This document shows positions 18,338-27,293 of a stretch of DNA of 64,000 bases, piece by piece (position 1 is the first letter of the stretch; every line of letters starts with the position of its first letter). Below the pieces are notes generated by a model that saw only the letters and a list, made by a program, of their open reading frames with translations, searched no databases and was not told the DNA's origin. The position numbers and the translations under genes are program-made. The DNA is taken from NCBI RefSeq assembly GCF_002355335.1, contig NZ_AP014946.1:2805501-2869500 (forward strand). The letters are read 5' to 3'. The stretch is from Variibacter gotjawalensis (GTDB taxonomy: Bacteria > Pseudomonadota > Alphaproteobacteria > Rhizobiales > Xanthobacteraceae).

Positions 18338-18365
18338 GAGGCGAGCGTTACCAAACGCTCGCCTC
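18338..18365. terminator. strong hairpin between pleD/ncRNA region and leftward MBL gene
   Basis: GAGGCGAGCGTT and AACGCTCGCCTC form a perfect 12-bp stem closed by ACCA. Rightward it is followed by CTGCATTTTA. It lies 22 bp beyond the stop of the leftward MBL gene, so it can serve both strands. Confidence 0.65.
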
Positions 18366-18386
18366 CTGCATTTTAGGCACCCACAA

Positions 18387-19376
18387 CTAGAGCGACGAGC
18401 TCCACATCACCGGGATGACGCGATAACCGTTGCCGTCTTTCTCGACGTGACCGACGGCCGGGAACGGATAGTGGAAGCCTTGAACCGTCACCTTCTCGGC
18501 CGCGAGCATGTCGTAGAATTTGCGGCGCGTCTCTTCCGCCATCTTCCCATCTTGATCAAACGCTGCATGCCATCCGGGATTCTTCGCGAAGAGGAACGGC
18601 ACGTTGGTCACGTCCGCTTGCGCGACGACGCGCTTGTTGCCTGACGCGATGATGTGCGACGTGTGACCCGGCGTGTGTCCGGGCGTCGCAACTGCGGTGA
18701 TGCCCGACACGACTTCCTTGCCGGCGTCGTATGTCTTTACGCGCTTCGCAACTTCGCCGGAGAACAGCGAGCGGTTGTTCTTGAACAATCCCTGCATGCG
18801 TCCCGGGGTCGCGCGGCTCATCTCGCCATCGTCCATCCAGAATTTGTGCTCGGTCGCCGGCACGAGAATTTCCGCATTCGGGAATGCGAGCGTGCCGTCC
18901 GCTTTCAAGAGGCCGTTCACGTGGTCGCCGTGATAATGCGAGATGATCACCGTATCGACGTTCTTCGCGTCGATGCCGGCGGCGGCGAGATTACGCTGGA
19001 ATTGTCCAGCCGCTCCTTTGCTCGTTGCGAAGTTTGCTTCGCCCGTGCCGGTGTCGATGACGATGAGTTTCGACCCCGTGTTGACGACGATCGGCGAGTA
19101 GGGGACGGAAAATTCGTCAGCCGACATAAAGCTCTGCGCGATCTCGGCTTTGACGTCGTCGAATTTCACGTTGGTGATGAAATTCTCGGGCACTTTGAAG
19201 CGGTTGACGCCGTCGGTGACGACCGTGATTTCGAAGTCGCCGACCTTATAGCGGTAGAAACCCGCGTTCTGCTGGCCTGTCGGCGGCGAGGCGGCATTTG
19301 CTGTCGTGGAGGGAAGTTGGCTTGCCAGCGCAGCAGCGCCGGCCGCCGTCAAAACCGTGCGACGATCGATCGTCAT
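18387..19376 (-). CDS. exported MBL-fold metallo-hydrolase (paralogue 2 of 3)
   Basis: A 329-residue metallo-beta-lactamase-fold hydrolase with a Tat-type leader (TIDRRTVLTAAGAAALASQL, cleavage near TANA). The zinc motif is SHYHGDHVNG, followed by GHTPGH. The start is ATG 19376 with GGGAG upstream; the frame continues upstream to 19520 only as an overlap with the next gene. It is a close relative of the gene immediately upstream (19459) and of the one at 1929. A terminator between the two neighbours suggests separate transcripts. Likely periplasmic hydrolase; substrate unknown. Confidence 0.88.
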   Translation of the reverse strand: MTIDRRTVLTAAGAAALASQLPSTTANAASPPTGQQNAGFYRYKVGDFEITVVTDGVNRFKVPENFITNVKFDDVKAEIAQSFMSADEFSVPYSPIVVNTGSKLIVIDTGTGEANFATSKGAAGQFQRNLAAAGIDAKNVDTVIISHYHGDHVNGLLKADGTLAFPNAEILVPATEHKFWMDDGEMSRATPGRMQGLFKNNRSLFSGEVAKRVKTYDAGKEVVSGITAVATPGHTPGHTSHIIASGNKRVVAQADVTNVPFLFAKNPGWHAAFDQDGKMAEETRRKFYDMLAAEKVTVQGFHYPFPAVGHVEKDGNGYRVIPVMWSSSL

Positions 19377-19417
19377 GGGGGATGCTCCCGCAGTGTTCTT
19401 GTTGTGAGATGTGCGAC

Positions 19418-19450
19418 AAAAAAAGAAGCCGCCCTGATGGACGGCTTCTT
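19418..19450 (-). terminator. intrinsic terminator between the two MBL genes
   Basis: AAGAAGCCG and CGGCTTCTT pair with a 10-base loop. Read leftward the stem is followed by a run of seven T. It lies directly after the stop of the 19459 gene. Confidence 0.85.
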
Positions 19451-19458
19451 GGAAAACG

Positions 19459-20436
19459 TTAGAGCGCCGGATTCCACATCGACGGAATGACGCGATAGCC
19501 GGTGGCGGTTTTCTCGACATTGCCGACCGCCGGGAACGGATAGTGATAGCCAGCGACGCGGAGTTTTTCCGCTGCCGCCATGTCGAAGAATTTGCGACGC
19601 GTCGCTTCGGCTTTCACCGGATCCATGTCGAACACGAGATGCCAACCCGGATTTGCGGCGAACAATCCCGGATGGTTCGTGATGTCGGACTGGATCAGCA
19701 TCTTGGTGCTGCCCGAGTTGACGACGAAGGATGCGTGACCTGGCGTGTGGCCGTTGGTCTCGATTGCCGTGATGCCCGGTGCAACTTCCTTGTCGTAGTC
19801 GTACTTGGTCACCTTGTCGGCGAGATCTTTGAAGACGCGGCGCGCGTTCTGATACATGCCCTTCGCGGCGTCCGGCGCCTTGTTCATGTTCTCGTCGTTC
19901 ATGAAGAACGCCCATTCGCGCTCCGGCACTTTGATCTCGGCATTCGGGAAGGCGAGGGCGCCGTCCGCGGTGCGCAGACCGTTGATGTGATCCGGATGGA
20001 AATGCGAGATGACGACGATATCGACATTCTTCGCATCGATGCCGGCGGCCGTAAGATTGCTCGCGAACAAGCCGACGGGTGCGTTCGCCTGTTGCTGCGG
20101 GCCGTTGCCGGTGTCGATCACCGTAAGCTTCGAGCCGCTGTTGACGACGACGGGGCTGAACGTGATCGTCACCTGATCGCGCGGCAGGAAGAGGCCTTCG
20201 AGCGCTTTGTTGATGTCGTCTTTGCTGGCGTTACGCACGAAGCCGTCTGGCAGCGGGAACGTCCGCGCGCCGTCGTGCACCTGCGTGAGTTCGAGATCGC
20301 CGACTTTGTAGCGATAGAAACCGGGCGCTTGTTTGCCGGTCGGGGGCGCGGCGGCGAATGCGGCTTGTTCGGAGGATGCCAAGGCGGCGGCCGAAGCGGC
20401 AGCGCCGGCCAGCACGGTGCGGCGAGAAATCGACAT
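19459..20436 (-). CDS. exported MBL-fold metallo-hydrolase (paralogue 3 of 3)
   Basis: A 325-residue metallo-beta-lactamase-fold protein with a twin-arginine leader (SISRRTVLAGAAASAAALAS, cleavage near AAFA). Zinc ligands are in SHFHPDHING and GHTPGH. ATG 20436 has GGGAG upstream. It shares the family frame seen in the two paralogues: GFYRYKVGD, a -VNSGSKL-VIDTG- strand and a C-terminal YHYPFPAVGNVEK segment. In detail (SHFHPDHINGLRT) it looks nearer to the 1929 gene than to its neighbour. A terminator follows. Function within the MBL superfamily is not determinable from sequence. Confidence 0.88.
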   Translation of the reverse strand: MSISRRTVLAGAAASAAALASSEQAAFAAAPPTGKQAPGFYRYKVGDLELTQVHDGARTFPLPDGFVRNASKDDINKALEGLFLPRDQVTITFSPVVVNSGSKLTVIDTGNGPQQQANAPVGLFASNLTAAGIDAKNVDIVVISHFHPDHINGLRTADGALAFPNAEIKVPEREWAFFMNDENMNKAPDAAKGMYQNARRVFKDLADKVTKYDYDKEVAPGITAIETNGHTPGHASFVVNSGSTKMLIQSDITNHPGLFAANPGWHLVFDMDPVKAEATRRKFFDMAAAEKLRVAGYHYPFPAVGNVEKTATGYRVIPSMWNPAL

Positions 20437-20510
20437 GTGAGGAAGCTCCCTAGTTGCGGGGACGTCTTACTTTATTCTGATGACGCGACGCTTACCACAT
20501 TTTGGGGATG

Positions 20511-21041
20511 TCAGCCCCAGAAGTAGCCAATCACTTTGCCGGCAACATCGCCGAGAAGCAGAATGACGGCGGCCCACAGGAAGGCCGAAGACCAGTTCGC
20601 GATCTGAAATCGCGTTTGATCCATTTGGAAAATTCCGGCGACGAGCGGTACCGCAGCGCGAAGCGGGCCGAAAAAGCGCCCGATCACAATGCCGAGCATG
20701 CCCCACTTCTTCATGAAGGCTTCGCCGCGCGGCAACAAATCCGGATGCTTGTTGAGCGGCCATTTGTTAGCGACCGCATGCTCGAATTTGTAACCGATCC
20801 AGTAGGAGAGCCAATCGCCGAGGGCCGCACCGACGGCGGCCGCTACCCAGATCGGCCAGAACGAGAGGCCAGACGATTGGATGAGCGCGCCGGTCGCCAG
20901 CAGGATGCCCCACGCCGGCACCAGCAGCGAAATGAACGCGAGCGATTCCGCGAATGCGAGGAGAAAGATGATCGGCGCCGCCCAGGCCTGATTGGCTTGG
21001 ATGAATGCGATGACCTGATTGGCGTAATATTCGAGGCCCAT
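20511..21041 (-). CDS. DedA-family inner-membrane protein
   Basis: A 176-residue membrane protein of the DedA/VTT superfamily, whose members scramble or flip lipids such as undecaprenyl phosphate and are needed for envelope homeostasis. It has the re-entrant-loop region ESLAFISLLVPAWG, the GAALGDWLSYWIGYKFE segment (family G-x-x-x-G-D-x-x-x-Y-x-x-G) and the Arg/Pro-containing FMKKWGMLGIVIGRFFGPLRAAVPLVAG, followed by C-terminal membrane helices. The chain is slightly shorter than E. coli DedA proteins. It is divergent from the FkbM gene, with about 130 bp between them. Confidence 0.9.
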   Translation of the reverse strand: MGLEYYANQVIAFIQANQAWAAPIIFLLAFAESLAFISLLVPAWGILLATGALIQSSGLSFWPIWVAAAVGAALGDWLSYWIGYKFEHAVANKWPLNKHPDLLPRGEAFMKKWGMLGIVIGRFFGPLRAAVPLVAGIFQMDQTRFQIANWSSAFLWAAVILLLGDVAGKVIGYFWG

Positions 21042-21171
21042 TCCGGCTTTCTTTATCGTGGGTGCGAAGGTTTAGCCGCGCTTCAACCAAAACACCAGGA
21101 GGCGCGAATGCGGCATATTTCCATGCGGCTGATGTTTCCATAAGCCTCGCATTCCGTGCTAACGGAGCCGC

Positions 21172-21948
21172 ATGCCCGTCTTCCATCATCCTCTCAATCA
21201 ACAAGAAGTCGCCGAACGCCAAGCCTTCTCGGCGTCCATGACGCGCGCCGGCTACGAACGCTTTGTCATGGAAGCTCAGGGCGCAAAATTCCTCGTCGGC
21301 GAGACCGACCTCATCGATCGCAGCATCGCGCATTTCGGCATGTGGGAAGGCTCGCAGCTCGATGCCTTAGCCGAAATCTGTCAGCAGCGTCCGGTCGATC
21401 TCTTTCTCGATGTCGGCGCGAATTCCGGTTTCTACACCGTGATGCTGGTGACGAAGGATCTCGTGAAGCAGGCGATCGCGTTCGAGCCCGATCCCGGCAA
21501 CCACGCGCATCTGATGGCGAACCTCTTCCTCAACGATCTCGCAACGCGCGTCGCCGTACACAAAGTTGCGGTCGGCGATCGCGAAGGCGAGGTGACGCTT
21601 TCGGAAGCCGGCGAGCACAATCGCGGGGAGTCCTGGGTGATCCACGCCGACAAGCCGCCCGAAGAGGCGCCGACGGTCGCGACCCACGCGGTGCGCCAGA
21701 TCAAGTTCGACGACGAATTCGCGATCGCCGGGAAGACGATCGTGATGAAGATGGACGTCGAGGGCTCGGAGTTCCATGCCCTCGAAGGCATGCGCGGACT
21801 GTTGCAGAACAACGAGGTTTACGCGCAGGTCGAGCTTTACTCGGACCGCATCGACGACCTGAAATCGTTCTTTGCCTCATGCCGTTATCGCTATTTGCGC
21901 ACAGACTACATAGATCACTTTTTCACCAACCGGGCCGATATCGGGTAG
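21172..21948 (+). CDS. FkbM-family SAM-dependent methyltransferase
   Basis: A 258-residue methyltransferase of the FkbM family. The SAM-binding motif is LFLDVGANSGFYTVML (about residues 80-95), with the acidic AFEPDPGNHAHL strand after it and MKMDVEGSEFHALEGM late in the domain, both characteristic. FkbM proteins O-methylate sugars or small molecules, often in surface polysaccharide or secondary metabolism. No glycosyltransferase or polysaccharide genes are adjacent, so the acceptor is unknown. ATG 21172 sits close behind a GGAG. The gene stands alone between divergent dedA and parE. Confidence 0.88.
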   Translation: MPVFHHPLNQQEVAERQAFSASMTRAGYERFVMEAQGAKFLVGETDLIDRSIAHFGMWEGSQLDALAEICQQRPVDLFLDVGANSGFYTVMLVTKDLVKQAIAFEPDPGNHAHLMANLFLNDLATRVAVHKVAVGDREGEVTLSEAGEHNRGESWVIHADKPPEEAPTVATHAVRQIKFDDEFAIAGKTIVMKMDVEGSEFHALEGMRGLLQNNEVYAQVELYSDRIDDLKSFFASCRYRYLRTDYIDHFFTNRADIG

Positions 21949-22034
21949 GTTGGCGCCTGAATCGAATCATTTGCTCCGTCATGGCCCGCATGAAGCGGGG
22001 CGTCGGCTGAGTCTGGAAGGCCTTTAGGAACACG

Positions 22035-24092
22035 ATGGCAAAAGCAGCCAAGAAGCCCACGTCGGGTGACGACGATCTCTTTGCGAAGGCGCCGAAAGTG
22101 GCGGCCGCCGCTCCCGCGCCGAAAGCGCGCGGCGCGTCGACGCCCGGGGAATCCGGCTACACGGCGCAAGACATCGAAGTCCTCGAAGGTCTCGAGCCCG
22201 TTCGCCGCCGCCCCGGCATGTATATCGGCGGCACCGACGAGAAGGCGCTGCACCATCTCTTCGCCGAAGTCATCGACAACTCGATGGACGAGGCGCTCGC
22301 CGGTCACGCCGACTGGATCGATGTCGAGGTGCACGCCGACGGCTCGATCTCGGTGACGGATAACGGCCGCGGCATCCCGGTCGATCCGCATCCGAAATTT
22401 CCGAAGAAGTCCGCGCTCGAAGTCATTATGTGCACGCTGCACGCGGGCGGCAAATTCGACGGCAAAGCCTACGAGACGTCCGGCGGCTTGCACGGCGTCG
22501 GCGTGTCCGTCGTCAACGCGCTGTCCGAAAAGCTCATCGTCGAGGTCGCGCGCGGCCAGCAGCTTTACAGCCAAGAATTCGCGCGCGGCATTCCGCAAGG
22601 CAAACTGAAGGAACTCGGGCGTGTCGCCAACCGGCGCGGCACGATGGTCCACTTCTGGGCCGACCCGCAAATCTTCGGCGGCAAGGCGACCTTCAAGCCG
22701 GCGCGTCTTTACAAGATGGCGCGCTCGAAAGCGTATCTCTTCGGCGGCGTCGAAATTCGCTGGACTTGCGCGAAGGAATTGCTCGCCGGCGTCGACGATG
22801 TGCCGGAGAAGGACGTCTTCCACTTCGAAGGCGGCTTGAAGGATTACCTCGCCTCCGCGACGCACGGCCAGACTTACGTGCACCCGGACATCTTCCAAGG
22901 CCGCTCCGGCAAGGTCGGCGGTCACGGCGGCGTAGAATGGGCGGTCGCTTGGGTGGCGGACGCGGACGGCTTCGTCTCGTCCTACTGCAACACGATCCCG
23001 ACGCATGAAGGCGGCACCCACGAAAGCGGCTTCCGCACCGCGCTGCTGCGCGGCTTGAAGGAACACGCCGAACGCGTGGGGCAGGGCAAGCGCGCCGCGC
23101 CGGTGACGAGCGAAGACCTGATGGTCGGCGCCGCCTGCATGCTCTCGGTGTTCGTCCGCGAACCGGAATTTCAGGGTCAAACGAAAGATCGTCTCGCGAC
23201 AGTCGAGGCTCAGCGCATCGTCGAGCAGGCGATCCGCGATCCGTTCGATCACTGGCTCGCCGGCAATCCGACGCAAGCGAACAAGCTTCTGGACTGGGTC
23301 GTCGAGCGCGCCGAAGAGCGCCTGCGCCGCCGGCAGGAAAAGGAAATCTCGCGCAAGTCCGCCGTCAAGAAACTGCGGCTTCCGGGCAAACTCGCGGACT
23401 GCACCAACACGGCGGCCGAAGGCTCCGAACTCTTCATCGTCGAAGGTGACTCGGCCGGTGGTTCGGCCAAGCAGGCGCGCGATCGCGCCAGCCAAGCCGT
23501 GCTGCCGCTGCGCGGAAAAATCCTCAACGTCGCGAGCGCGGGCCGCGACAAGCTGAACGCCAACCAGCAACTTGCCGACCTGATGCAGGCGCTTGGCGTC
23601 TCGACGCGCGCGAATTATCGCAGCGAGGATTTGCGCTACGGCCGCGTCGTCATCATGACGGACGCCGACGTCGACGGCGCGCATATCGCGTCGCTGCTGA
23701 TCACCTTCTTCTATCGCGAAATGCCAAAGCTGATCGAAGAGGGGCACCTTTTCCTTGCGGTACCGCCGCTGTTCAAGCTCGCGCATGGCGGCAAGATTTT
23801 CTACGCGCGCAACGAAAAGCACCGCGACGACATCTTGAAGAAAGAGTTCAACGCCAACGCCAAGGTCGAGATCAGCCGCTTCAAAGGCCTCGGCGAGATG
23901 ATGGCCGCGCAGCTCAAAGAGACCACGATGGACCCGCGAAAGCGCACGCTTCTGAAGGTTACGCTGATCACCGACGATCGCGAAGGCACCGCGGATTCGG
24001 TCGAGCGGCTGATGGGCACAAAGGCGGAGTCGCGCTTCCAGTTCATTCAGGAACACGCCGAATTCGCAGACGACGAGATGCTCGACGTTTAA
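22035..24092 (+). CDS. parE: DNA topoisomerase IV subunit B (ParE)
   Basis: A 685-residue ATPase subunit of topoisomerase IV, which decatenates daughter chromosomes with ParC. After a Lys/Ala-rich leader of about 40 residues come the GHKL motifs EVIDNSMDEALAGHA, DNGRGIPV and GGLHGVGVSVVNALS. The TOPRIM domain follows with FIVEGDSAGGSAKQARDR and MTDADVDGAHIASLL. EGDSAGGSA plus the absence of the long GyrB insertion supports ParE over GyrB. ATG 22035 is preceded by AGGA. Monocistronic by appearance; parC is not in the window. Confidence 0.96.
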   Translation: MAKAAKKPTSGDDDLFAKAPKVAAAAPAPKARGASTPGESGYTAQDIEVLEGLEPVRRRPGMYIGGTDEKALHHLFAEVIDNSMDEALAGHADWIDVEVHADGSISVTDNGRGIPVDPHPKFPKKSALEVIMCTLHAGGKFDGKAYETSGGLHGVGVSVVNALSEKLIVEVARGQQLYSQEFARGIPQGKLKELGRVANRRGTMVHFWADPQIFGGKATFKPARLYKMARSKAYLFGGVEIRWTCAKELLAGVDDVPEKDVFHFEGGLKDYLASATHGQTYVHPDIFQGRSGKVGGHGGVEWAVAWVADADGFVSSYCNTIPTHEGGTHESGFRTALLRGLKEHAERVGQGKRAAPVTSEDLMVGAACMLSVFVREPEFQGQTKDRLATVEAQRIVEQAIRDPFDHWLAGNPTQANKLLDWVVERAEERLRRRQEKEISRKSAVKKLRLPGKLADCTNTAAEGSELFIVEGDSAGGSAKQARDRASQAVLPLRGKILNVASAGRDKLNANQQLADLMQALGVSTRANYRSEDLRYGRVVIMTDADVDGAHIASLLITFFYREMPKLIEEGHLFLAVPPLFKLAHGGKIFYARNEKHRDDILKKEFNANAKVEISRFKGLGEMMAAQLKETTMDPRKRTLLKVTLITDDREGTADSVERLMGTKAESRFQFIQEHAEFADDEMLDV

Positions 24093-24123
24093 CCTCCGTC
24101 GTCAAGCCCGGCAATGACGAACT

Positions 24124-25314
24124 CTAGCTCTTCAAATTCCGCCGATCCATCAGCGCCATCAGCGCGCCGATCCCGTAAGCGCATGCCGCGAACAGCGGCG
24201 CGGCTGCGGTGCCGAACGCATCCGCGAGCGCGCCCGCCGCGACCGGGCCGATCAGCTGCCCGGTCCCCATCGCGGCGCTCGCATACGCAAAGGCCTTCGG
24301 ATAGTCGTCCGCGCTGCAGCGATCGCGCGCGTAGCCGGAAACGATTGTTGGTGTGGCCGCGAGCCCAAGCCCGACAAGCAGCGCCGCCAGCAGCGCCGTG
24401 AACGACGGCGTCGCGACGGCAAGCAGTGAGCCGACTGCCGCGCAGCCGAGCGATGCGACAAGCGCGAACATTTTCGCGCGCGGTGAATTCACCAGCGGCA
24501 CGGTCAGCGCGGCGCCGATCATGCAGGTGAGGCCGTAGAGCGTCCATACGCCGCTGACGACGCCAAGCGGCGCATTGAGAGCCGCGAGCCGCGCACCCGC
24601 AAATGTCGCGTAGGCAATATAGCCGGTGCCGAACATCAGATACGCGACGAAGAGATAACCCCAGCGCGGCGTCGCGATATCGCGTGCCGTGAACGCGGCC
24701 GGCGCAGTCGCGGGTGGCGGATTGGCCGGAAATGCACGTGACGCCGCGAAACACGCCAGTAACGCCGCGAGCACGGCGGCAGCCCAGAAGGCCGTGCGCC
24801 AGCCGATCTGCGGCACCAACAGCCAGCCGACGAACAACCCGCTGACGACGACCGACGCGCCCATGCCGGCCCAGACGATCGCGCTCACGGTCGGCCGCTG
24901 CGTCGCTTCGACGGCCGCGAAGACGTTGACCAAAATAGCGACGATCGCCGAGCCCGCGCCGACGCCGGTCGTGATACGGCCGAGCGCGAGCAACGCCGTG
25001 CCGCTCGCTGTTTCGGACGGCGCCAGCGCGCAGATCACCGCGCCCGCGATAACAACGAGATGCGCCTGCAGCGCCAGCCCGCGCATGCCGGCACGCTTCA
25101 CCCAATACGGCACCGCGAGCGTGCCGATGAGATAGCCCGCCATGTGGATCGCGTTGAGCGCGCCGCCGGTGAAATAGGAGATGCCGAGATCGCTGCGCAG
25201 CGTCGGCAGCGTCACGCCGTAGGTAAAACGCGCGAGCCCGATATGCAGCGCCATGCCGAAAAAGCCCCACGCGACCAGCGCAACCGGGAATTTCTTTACG
25301 GCAGGGCTGTGCAT
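24124..25314 (-). CDS. MFS transporter, YbfB/YjiJ family
   Basis: A 396-residue 12-helix major facilitator. The first helix reads GFFGMALHIGLARFTYGVTLP, the mark of the YbfB/YjiJ branch. The repeat halves show GYLIGTLAVPYWVKRAGMRG and GLTCMIGAALTVPLVNSPRAK loops. The ATG at 25314 lies five bases after the stop of the haloacid dehalogenase, so the two are probably one leftward unit; the frame upstream to 25431 only overlaps that gene. Exported or imported substrate unknown. Coupling with a dehalogenase suggests a halogenated or short organic acid, by inference only. Confidence 0.85.
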   Translation of the reverse strand: MHSPAVKKFPVALVAWGFFGMALHIGLARFTYGVTLPTLRSDLGISYFTGGALNAIHMAGYLIGTLAVPYWVKRAGMRGLALQAHLVVIAGAVICALAPSETASGTALLALGRITTGVGAGSAIVAILVNVFAAVEATQRPTVSAIVWAGMGASVVVSGLFVGWLLVPQIGWRTAFWAAAVLAALLACFAASRAFPANPPPATAPAAFTARDIATPRWGYLFVAYLMFGTGYIAYATFAGARLAALNAPLGVVSGVWTLYGLTCMIGAALTVPLVNSPRAKMFALVASLGCAAVGSLLAVATPSFTALLAALLVGLGLAATPTIVSGYARDRCSADDYPKAFAYASAAMGTGQLIGPVAAGALADAFGTAAAPLFAACAYGIGALMALMDRRNLKS

Positions 25315-25318
25315 CGCG

Positions 25319-26044
25319 TCAGGCGCCCAGCGCGCGCGCGAGCGAGACGAAGCTGTTCGTGTAAATATCGAACCAGTCTTCGCACGATGTATCCGGCTCA
25401 GCCGCGGGACCGAACTCCAGCGGACGCGCAACGAAGGCCGTCCGCATGCCGAACGCGCGCGCGGCTACGAGATCGTATTTGTGACACGCCACCATCAGGA
25501 TCTCTTCGGGCGGGTAGCCGAGATAGTCGACCGCCAGCCGGTACACATTCGGCGAGGGTTTGTAGCTTTGCGCAAGCTCCGCCGTGAGGATGGCATCGAA
25601 TGGCAGACCTGCGTGTTTGACGACCGAGATCACCGCCGTCATTCCGGCGTTGGAGAGCGTCGCGGTCACGAACTTTTTGCGCAGGCGCGTGAGACCCTCG
25701 ACGCTGTCCGGCCAAGCATCGAGCCGGGTCCAGATCGTGTTGATGTCGTCCCGCTCGGTGGATGAAAACGCGTCGGCGAGACCGCGCCGCTCGAGTAGGC
25801 TGTCCAACGCTTCGCGATAGATGCGATCGACGCGCAGCCACGGCCGCTTGCCTGCGATGACCTGGTCAAGCGCTTGGCGATAAAGCTCGCGCCATTCGGC
25901 CGATAACGCGGCCCAGTCGATGCCGAGCTCTTTCTCGCGGTTCAAGGCTTCGCCCATGCGCAGGATGGGCTGATAAAAGTCGACGCACGTGCCCTGAACA
26001 TCGAAGGCAATGGCGCGGATGGTGTCGAGCGGAGACGGTGGCAT
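25319..26044 (-). CDS. HAD-superfamily haloacid dehalogenase, type II
   Basis: A 241-residue L-2-haloacid-dehalogenase-like hydrolase. Motif I is AFDVQGTCVDFY, with nucleophile Asp15; the common Phe before the Gly is Gln here. Motif II is TLSNAG. Motif III Lys lies in SYKPSPNVY, and motif IV appears as MVACHKYDLVAARAFGM, where many family members have VASNxWD. These changes mean dehalogenase activity is not assured; phosphatase-like HADs keep Asp at other sites. ATG 26044. Followed without a gap by the YbfB-type transporter. Confidence 0.82.
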   Translation of the reverse strand: MPPSPLDTIRAIAFDVQGTCVDFYQPILRMGEALNREKELGIDWAALSAEWRELYRQALDQVIAGKRPWLRVDRIYREALDSLLERRGLADAFSSTERDDINTIWTRLDAWPDSVEGLTRLRKKFVTATLSNAGMTAVISVVKHAGLPFDAILTAELAQSYKPSPNVYRLAVDYLGYPPEEILMVACHKYDLVAARAFGMRTAFVARPLEFGPAAEPDTSCEDWFDIYTNSFVSLARALGA

Positions 26045-26129
26045 GCGGAAAGGCCTTCAAATCAATGAGTAACAGGCGCGGCAATAGGACGGAATTTGTA
26101 ATGGCTCTGGAGAGAGCGGCATAGGACTC

Positions 26130-26235
26130 CCTCCACCTGAAAGGGGGAGGGATGGGGAGGGGGTCACGTGACGCTCCGACGCAGACCCCCTCCCGACGCA
26201 CTGCGTGCGTCGACCTCCCCCTTTTCAGGTGGAGG
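26130..26235. repeat. nested palindrome, family C copy 1 (empty form)
   Basis: Outer arms CCTCCACCTGAAAGGGGGAG and CTCCCCCTTTTCAGGTGGAG are inverted copies. Inside them is a second inverted pair, GGGAGGGGGTC and GACCCCCTCCC, around an 18-base loop. The same inner pair brackets the DUF559 gene in the nuo operon. Confidence 0.85.
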
Positions 26236-26273
26236 TGGGCGCAAGATCGCTGATTCAGAATATGTGAGGTGCG

Positions 26274-27248
26274 TTACTCCGCCTTGATATTCGCGTCCTT
26301 CGCGACTTTCGTCCACTTCTCGATCTGGCTCTTGATGTGGTCGCTGAAGGCTTGCGGGGTGCCGCCGATCGGATCGACGCCTTGCTCGGCGAAACGCTGT
26401 TTGATCGCCGGCAGCGTCAGCATGCGGTTGAGTTCGGCCGAGAGCTTGTCGCGGATCGGGGCGGGGAGGTTGGCGGGACCGACGATGCCGAACCACACGC
26501 CGACCTCGTAGCCGGGAACGCCCGCGCTATCGACCGTCGGCACCTCCGGCGCGAATTGCGACGCTTTCATTGACGAGACGCCGATCGCGCGGAGCTTGCC
26601 GGCCTTCACCTGCGGCAGCACATTCGGCGTATTGTCGAACGCGAGCTGAACGTGGTTGCCGAGGAGGTCGCTGACCATCGGCGCCGAGCCCTTATAGGGC
26701 ACGTGGACGATGTTGACGCCCGCCATGCTCTTGAACAGCTCCATCGAGAGATGGTTGGACGAGCCGATGCCGGTCGAACCGTACGAGAGCTTTCCGGGCT
26801 CTTTTTTGACCATGTCGAGCAGCTCCTTGACGGAGCTGACCGGCAGCGACGGGTTGACGACGAGCAGGTTCGACGTCTGTCCGGCGAGCATCAGCGGCGT
26901 GAAGTCTTTCACAGTGTCATAAGGCAGCTTCGGATAGATGCCCGGATTGGCGCCGAACGGGAACGCGACGATCAGCAGCGTCGCGCCGTCCGGCGGCGCC
27001 TTGGCGACGCTGTCGGAGCCGATGAGGGTGCCGCCGCCCGGACGGTTTTCGACGACCGCCGGCTGGCCCCAAGTTTCCTGCAGGTGCTGCGCGATGATGC
27101 GGCCGAGCGTGTCGTTGAAGCCGCCCGGCGTGTAGGGGACGACAATCTTGATCGGCTTGTCCGGATAGCTTTGCGCGCGTGCGCCGGTGGCGCCGGCGAG
27201 CGCGGCGCCGCCGATGACGCCGAGCGTGGTGCGGCGTGTGATGGTCAT
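26274..27248 (-). CDS. Bug-family periplasmic solute-binding protein (TTT type)
   Basis: A 324-residue extracytoplasmic receptor of the tripartite tricarboxylate transporter (Bug/TctC) family. The signal peptide is MTITRRTTLGVIGGAALAGATGARA, possibly Tat-type. The mature chain opens with YPDKPIKIVVPYTPGGFNDTLGR, the family signature, and contains NRPGGGTLIGSD and YGSTGIGSSNHL, the ligand-contacting loops. ATG 27248 has a strong GGGAGGGA. TctA/TctB membrane genes are not adjacent, common for this family, whose receptors are often orphan. Next to an enolase-superfamily enzyme, it may deliver that enzyme's organic acid; inferred from context. Confidence 0.93.
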   Translation of the reverse strand: MTITRRTTLGVIGGAALAGATGARAQSYPDKPIKIVVPYTPGGFNDTLGRIIAQHLQETWGQPAVVENRPGGGTLIGSDSVAKAPPDGATLLIVAFPFGANPGIYPKLPYDTVKDFTPLMLAGQTSNLLVVNPSLPVSSVKELLDMVKKEPGKLSYGSTGIGSSNHLSMELFKSMAGVNIVHVPYKGSAPMVSDLLGNHVQLAFDNTPNVLPQVKAGKLRAIGVSSMKASQFAPEVPTVDSAGVPGYEVGVWFGIVGPANLPAPIRDKLSAELNRMLTLPAIKQRFAEQGVDPIGGTPQAFSDHIKSQIEKWTKVAKDANIKAE

Positions 27249-27293
27249 GGTTCCCTCCCTTTTTGTTTTTGTTCTTAGTTCTGACCGCCGGGA

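Noticed and set aside
21915-24056. 713-residue open frame opposite parE
   Set aside because: Shadow of parE with no recognisable family and no start signal.
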